NCBI RefSeq assembly: GCF_042453785.1
Contig: NC_091671.1
Span: 7,820,001 to 7,884,000 of the forward strand
From: Malus domestica
Taxonomy: Eukaryota; Streptophyta; Magnoliopsida; Rosales; Rosaceae
Direction of reading: 5' to 3'
DNA: 64,000 nucleotides
The notes beneath the pieces were generated by a model that was given only the letters and a program-made list of their open reading frames with translations, was not told the origin of the DNA and made no database searches. Each line of letters starts with the position of its first letter. Position 1 is the stretch's first letter. The position numbers were made by a program, and so were the translations under genes. Shown piece by piece: positions 59,422 to 64,000 of this stretch.

Positions 59422-62400
59422 ATGGAATTCCAAAACCAGTATCAGCAGGCTGATCAGATGCCAAAATATGAGTGCCTTCTCTTTGGTAAGTCTTTTCACT
59501 TTTTATCCTTTTTAAGTCTCATATATACCATGCCTTTAAGTTTCCAGACCTAAGCTTGTTAACTTGGATGTAACCAAGAGATTAGCAGTAGTCCCCCTGT
59601 TCACTCATGTTCGAATCCACCTCCTTATATTATAAATTAGATTACAATACGACTCGAATTGAAAAAAATAATAATAATAACAAAGAAACTGTTTTGTTGC
59701 AGATCTTGATGACACCCTTTATCCCTTGAGTTCTGGATTATCTAAACAATGCACCAAGAACATTGAAGGTATAGCACAATCCATCAATGCCTCCTCCATC
59801 CACACACACTTTTCATCAGTTATTTAGTGAAATTGAATATTAATTATCTGATTATTCTTAATCATCTTTTCTCAGAATTCATGGTTAAAAAATTAGGCAT
59901 AGAGGAAAAAAGAGCCACTGAGGTGAATCAAGTATTGTACAAGAATTATGGTACATCAATGGCCGGTCTCAAAGCTATTGGTTACAATTTTGACAATGAT
60001 GACTATCATAGGTATCAAATTTTTCCATTTTCTGTTTTTTATTTATTTATTTTCCATCATTATACGATGCAATAATCTCACAAATTCCCAAATATTACAG
60101 TTTTGTTCATGGAAGATTGCCCTATGAGAATCTAAGACCTGACCATGTCTTAAGGACTCTATTGCTGAGCCTGCCATACAGGAAACTTGTAAGCAACAAG
60201 TCACATTTAAATAGGAAATTGATTGTAATTAATTACTAATTAGCTTCAATATTTAAATATTTATTCCTCTAATTATGTTTTCTTTTGTTTTATGCATGAA
60301 ACAGATTTTCTCAAATGGGGATAAGGTCCACGTGGCAAAAACCCTAAGCAAGCTTGGATTGAATGACTGCTTTGAAGGAGTTATTTGCTTTGAGACTCTG
60401 AATCCCACTAATGATGATGAAGGATGCAGCAGCACGAGTGTTTTGGATCATTCTTGCTTATTTGATGCTGAAATATCAGAGCTTCCAGTGACTCCAATTG
60501 TTTGCAAGCCGTTTGCAAATGCATATGAACAAGCCTTTGAAAAAGCCAACATTAACCCTCAAAGAACTGTAAGACAATTATTCTCCTACTTGTTTATGAA
60601 TCTGATGTGAAATTCTACTTACATTGCCATCTAATTAGTTCTTACCAAGGTCTAAAATATCGATGATATCGAAAATATCAGTAGTCCAAAAATACGGAAA
60701 TTTCGATGGAAATATCGGGATATTATCGATATCGATAAAAATTGAATAAAAACCACGGAAATTGTAAGAAAAACTTGGAAATTTTTATTGAAACTTTGCA
60801 GGATGTTTATTTAGTCAATTATCTATTAGTTTATCACAAAAAATTGGAAGGAAATGCATTGCATGATGGATTTAACTGATTTAAGTTGATTATATAGCGA
60901 GCTGGCAAACATTGTGAGTGTAGAAAATATGTAGTAATTAATGAAAGAAGTTTAAACACACCATAATCATTTATATATAATGAATTAGTACAATATTTTA
61001 CACTTTATACATTGCATGTACGGGTGGGTTCGGTTTAATTCGGTTCGGTTTTTTGCCAAAACCGAAACCAAACCGAAATTTCGGTTCGGTTCGGTTCGGT
61101 TCATTTTTTTTTCGGTTTTTTTCGGTTCGGTTTCGGTTTTTTGTTTTTTTTTCTTTCAAAAAATGAAAAACATTGAAATTTTAAATTTTAACGTATCCAA
61201 CACAATCATAACATAATCATTCTAACTATAATCAAAGACAATGAAAATAAACATTTAAAGTTGAACTAAAATCATCAATCAAGTCTTCCAAAGTCCAAAC
61301 TAACAACCTCACAACACAAAAATCGTACAAATGACTTAGAAAAGTTAAATTGTATGATGTTGTTCAAAGATCAGGGTTGTTTGCTTGTAACTGCATGTTG
61401 ACAACTTGATTAGTAAAAGAAATGCGTGGGTGGATTTATTTAGTGTGTGTTGGATTCTTTTCCATCACAAATTCCCTAAGTAATCTACCCGAAATCAATG
61501 TTTATGGATTCTGTTACATGTTATATGAGAGTAGATTTGGAAAAGAAAGCTGAGACAGAAGTAGACAGTGCTATGGAGATGGGTGTAGGTACTTCAGGAT
61601 GAGGTTTGGCTCCGGAACCTTATATGGGGGATAAATAATAGGTTAGGGTTTAGAGTTTTTATAGGACTTTTTTTTAATATTTTGAGCTTAAAGTTTGGCA
61701 ACACATTGGGTTTAGCACATTTTAACTTACAAATTGGGTTTAGAAAATAATATCCAAAACAAATAATTAAATAAAAAAATTAATTTAATTAATTCGGTTC
61801 GGTTCGGTTTGGTTCAGTTTCTAGATCACTAAAACCGAACCGAACCAAAAGAATTCGGTTCGGTTCGGTTTTTTCAATTCGGTTCGGTTTTTTTGTTCGG
61901 TTCGGTTTTTCGGTTTCGGTTCGGTTTGGTTTTCGGTTTTTTTCGGTTTTCGGTTTTTTGAACCCACCCCTAATTGCATGGTAAGATACATGAATGACTT
62001 AGTACCACATAGAGTTCCTATCAAGGTCTAAAATATCGATGATATCGGAAATATCGGTAGTCCAAAAACATGGAAATTTCGATGGAAATATCGGGATAAT
62101 ATCGATATTTAGACCTTGGTTCTTACCAAGCATTCCTGAAATTTAAAATGATCCATTTCATGTTATTAACCGTAGGGTCTGCGCTTTTAATTCGAAGTGC
62201 CAAAAGCGCTAGACAATCAGAAGCACCTTCCATGAATTTTTAGGGCATTCTAGTAAAGAACCAATGTGCTTTCAAGTGCATTTTCGGGAAGCACTTAAAG
62301 TTGTAATAAAAATCTTGCTGTGCTTCTAAACAAAGAGCTTCTAACACAAGCGATTCGACAAAAGCACTTCTAACAAAGAGATTTGGTACTCTTGCAGCTA

Positions 62401-62724
62401 TTCTTTGATGATAGCATCAGGAACATACAAGCTGGAAAGAACATCGGTCTCCATACTGTATTGGTAAGTTGTAAACCGAAAATAAATATTGTTCAGTTCA
62501 TGTTTGTTGCTAATATAAAACATTTCTAAACCCTATCTATTGCATCTATATATGTATAGGTTGGCACTTCCAACAGAACCAAGGGTGTGGATTATGCAAT
62601 CGAGAGCATCCACAATATCAGAGAAGCACTTCCAGAACTATGGGAAATCAACAATAAGGACACAGCCATGGGTAGAACCTTTTCAGGGAAGCTGCTGGCA
62701 ATTGAGACATCAGTGACTGCCTAG
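59422..62724 (+). CDS. HAD-superfamily pyrimidine 5'-nucleotidase-like protein (seven exons)
   Basis: A haloacid-dehalogenase-like phosphatase of the SDT1/pyrimidine 5'-nucleotidase subgroup, expected to dephosphorylate nucleotides or related small phosphates with Mg2+. Exons: 59422-59485, 59703-59768, 59876-60011, 60101-60188, 60305-60568, 62398-62463, 62560-62724, giving 282 residues, normal for plant members. Motif I is DLDDT (22-26, nucleophile D22, acid/base D24), motif II FSNG (120-123), motif III lysine K186 in VCKPFANAYE, motif IV FFDDS (208-212). The cap region follows motif I. Introns are 80-220 bases except intron 5 (60569-62397, 1,829 bases), which holds nested hAT elements. It resembles Arabidopsis At5g02230/At5g59480-type proteins from memory; its real substrate is unknown. 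Confidence 0.92.
60646..62118. mobile_element. hAT-like element in intron 5 of the HAD gene
   Basis: Flanked by a perfect 8-bp duplication gttcttac (60638-60645, 62119-62126). Ends are caaggtctaaaatatcga and, reverse-complemented, caaggtctaaatatcgat. About 90 bases next to the left end are repeated directly at 62032-62110 (gatatcg, ggaaatttcgatggaaatat and gggat phrases). A second hAT element is nested inside. Confidence 0.75.
61019..61972. mobile_element. Second hAT element nested in the first
   Basis: 954 bp, flanked by the perfect octamer attgcatg (61011-61018, 61973-61980). Ends are tacgggtgggttcgg and, reverse-complemented, taggggtgggttca. Both subterminal regions (61026-61140, 61795-61960) are dense arrays of cggttcggtt, in inverted arrangement. 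No transposase is encoded. Confidence 0.85.
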
Positions 62725-63023
62725 GTGCTTAAGCTTTTTAGCTTCAATTTCAAAGCTCCTTTGAGCAAATGGAAAAGCATGGAGGCCAGCAATTGGCTAT
62801 GTATTTTCTTATGTATATCCTAATAATGTATGGTCAAATTACCAATGATCAAGAAAGCTTCTTTCTGTATTTTTGAATTATTATTTTGGGGTCTGGCTTT
62901 CTGATTTTTGCAACACATAATAACATACAACCTACCCAAAATAAATGCAACAGCCACTGGATAACTATACATGCAGCTACCGATATAAATATCAAGATTT
63001 TGGATAATAATTGATGCGAATTA
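62725..63023. other. 3' flank of the HAD gene
   Basis: Probable 3' UTR with AT-rich polyadenylation-type sequence; nothing else seen. Confidence 0.4.
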
Positions 63024-63360
63024 GAGCATTTCCAACAACCTACTAAATGAGACTTTTGGCTACTTTAAACAATACAGAAAAAATGAAGCTCCAACATACT
63101 GACTAAATGACTAGTTATCTTAACTTTGTGAATAGTAACTAGCTGAATTTAGCTAGGAGGAGAGAGAAAAACTATAAATTGCGTCGTTTGTGGGCTTTAA
63201 GAGAAGAAAAATAGCTTGGGTTGTAAAGTTTAGGAAATAGCTAGTATTGATGGAAGCTGGCTAGCCAAATTAACATTTGAGTCATTTGGCTAGTTACAAT
63301 AGCATCAGATTTGGCTAGTTACAATAGCATCAGATTTGGCTAGTATTGTTGGAGATGGTA
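63024..63360. mobile_element. Tourist-like MITE
   Basis: The left end gagcatttccaacaa and the right end, reverse-complemented, taccatctccaacaa are typical of Tourist/Harbinger MITEs. The left is preceded by TTA and the right followed by TAA, so the duplication is imperfect. A 25-bp unit (cagatttggctagttacaatag with flank) is tandemly duplicated near the right end. Confidence 0.55.
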
Positions 63361-63404
63361 TAATTGATCATTTCTTCCCCTTTATTTCTAACAATAGCAT
63401 AGTT

Positions 63405-63841
63405 TGTGACCTTCGCTAGATTGCTCCGGTCACTAGTGTGGATAAGTATGTATATGGATAGAGACAAGGAAACAAACACAAGATGTATGTGGTTCACCCA
63501 GATTGGCTACGTCCATGGAGTAGAGGAGTTCTCATTAATTGTGAAGGGTTTACACAAATACATAGGTTCAAACTCTCCTTTAGTGAGTTCTAGTAAATAA
63601 TTTAGTACAAATGGCATTAGGAATTATTGTGGGAGAATGATCTCCTTTTATAGAAGGGAGTTTGTAGCTTTGTTCTGACATTGACACGTGTTGTGTTGTC
63701 GCGCTGTGATTGGCTTCTGATGTCGACATGTGTCGCGCTATGATTGGCCTCTTGGTTGGAGGGAAACTCTTCTGGGTCCTTGACGGTATAACGTTGACCG
63801 GTACTCGGTAATTTCGGGATTGGTCAAGTATGGTACAAACA
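63405..63841 (-). mobile_element. 3' LTR of an LTR retrotransposon continuing past the window
   Basis: On the minus strand the LTR starts tgtttgtacc at 63841, directly after a polypurine-type ttaggggagcac (63842-63853). It holds a tataaaagg TATA motif (about 63641-63649, minus strand) and ends near 63405 after the phrase gtagccaatctgggtgaacc, which is typical of plant gypsy-type LTR 3' parts. The left limit is approximate. The internal part lies to the right (63842-64000 and beyond). Confidence 0.6.
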
Positions 63842-64000
63842 GTGCTCCCCTAAGTTTCCGAGTGAGGGAAGCTCCTCGGTTGGGGACTTGCAAGATCCAA
63901 GCCACTTAGTAATCATGAAACTTCTAAGTACCAAAGTGTGACATCATTTTCACTTGCCTCTGCCCCATAGGTAGAAGTGACATCTTTTCTGGAGGTATTT

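Noticed and set aside
59590-59640. tRNA-like gttcgaatcc in intron 1 of the HAD gene
   Set aside because: A lone B-box-like motif without cloverleaf or terminal duplication.

Overview
The window is nuclear DNA of a flowering plant. Its genes are intron-split with GT-AG introns and it has an AT-rich, transposon-loaded background. The gene families are plant-specific: laccase, ROTUNDIFOLIA-like/DEVIL, SIAMESE-related, and a MIR172 hairpin. The repeat mix suggests Rosaceae, most likely the apple/pear tribe: Cassandra-type TRIMs with 5S-like LTRs, a TRIM primed by initiator tRNA-Met, and many PIF/Harbinger MITEs. That family assignment is an inference from remembered repeat sequences, not a search result.

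Left part (1-13.5 kb): a six-exon laccase gene close to Arabidopsis LAC17 (3194-6022, +) and an intronless RTFL/DVL small-protein gene (8236-8529, -) lie in otherwise unremarkable intergenic DNA. Middle part (13.5-48.6 kb): almost entirely mobile DNA. In order there is an LTR-like segment interrupted by a Mutator-like element; a 1.1-kb element with long inverted repeats; a small Harbinger-like MITE split by a decayed Ty1/copia element that is itself split by a 2-kb solo LTR; a complete TRIM; and a 5-kb PIF/Harbinger element with both ORF1 and the DDE transposase, each broken by nonsense codons. A MIR172 hairpin (35.8-35.9 kb) follows as an island. After it come two more Harbinger-like MITEs (one holding a Cassandra solo LTR and a tiny 8-bp-TSD MITE), a CACTA-like element that carries a whole histone H4 gene copy with promoter (disabled by a 38-bp deletion), SINEs, minisatellites, and an ORF1-only Harbinger element carrying a complete Cassandra TRIM.

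Right part (49-64 kb): a SIAMESE-related CDK-inhibitor gene (-), a broken gene of the isoprenylcysteine/phospholipid methyltransferase-like family (-), an eight-exon mitochondrial m-AAA protease gene (FTSH10/FTSH3 type, 812 aa, +), and a seven-exon HAD-family pyrimidine 5'-nucleotidase-like gene (282 aa, +). Intron 5 of the last gene is swollen by a hAT element nested in another hAT-like element. The window ends inside the 3' LTR and internal end of an LTR element on the minus strand.

The genes show no obvious shared pathway: lignin polymerisation, leaf/organ shape, flowering-time microRNA, endocycle control, mitochondrial proteolysis and nucleotide metabolism sit as independent loci. Most of the window's interest lies in how the mobile elements are nested, in gene capture, and in structural sequence features such as co-varying mini-palindromes and G-box arrays.
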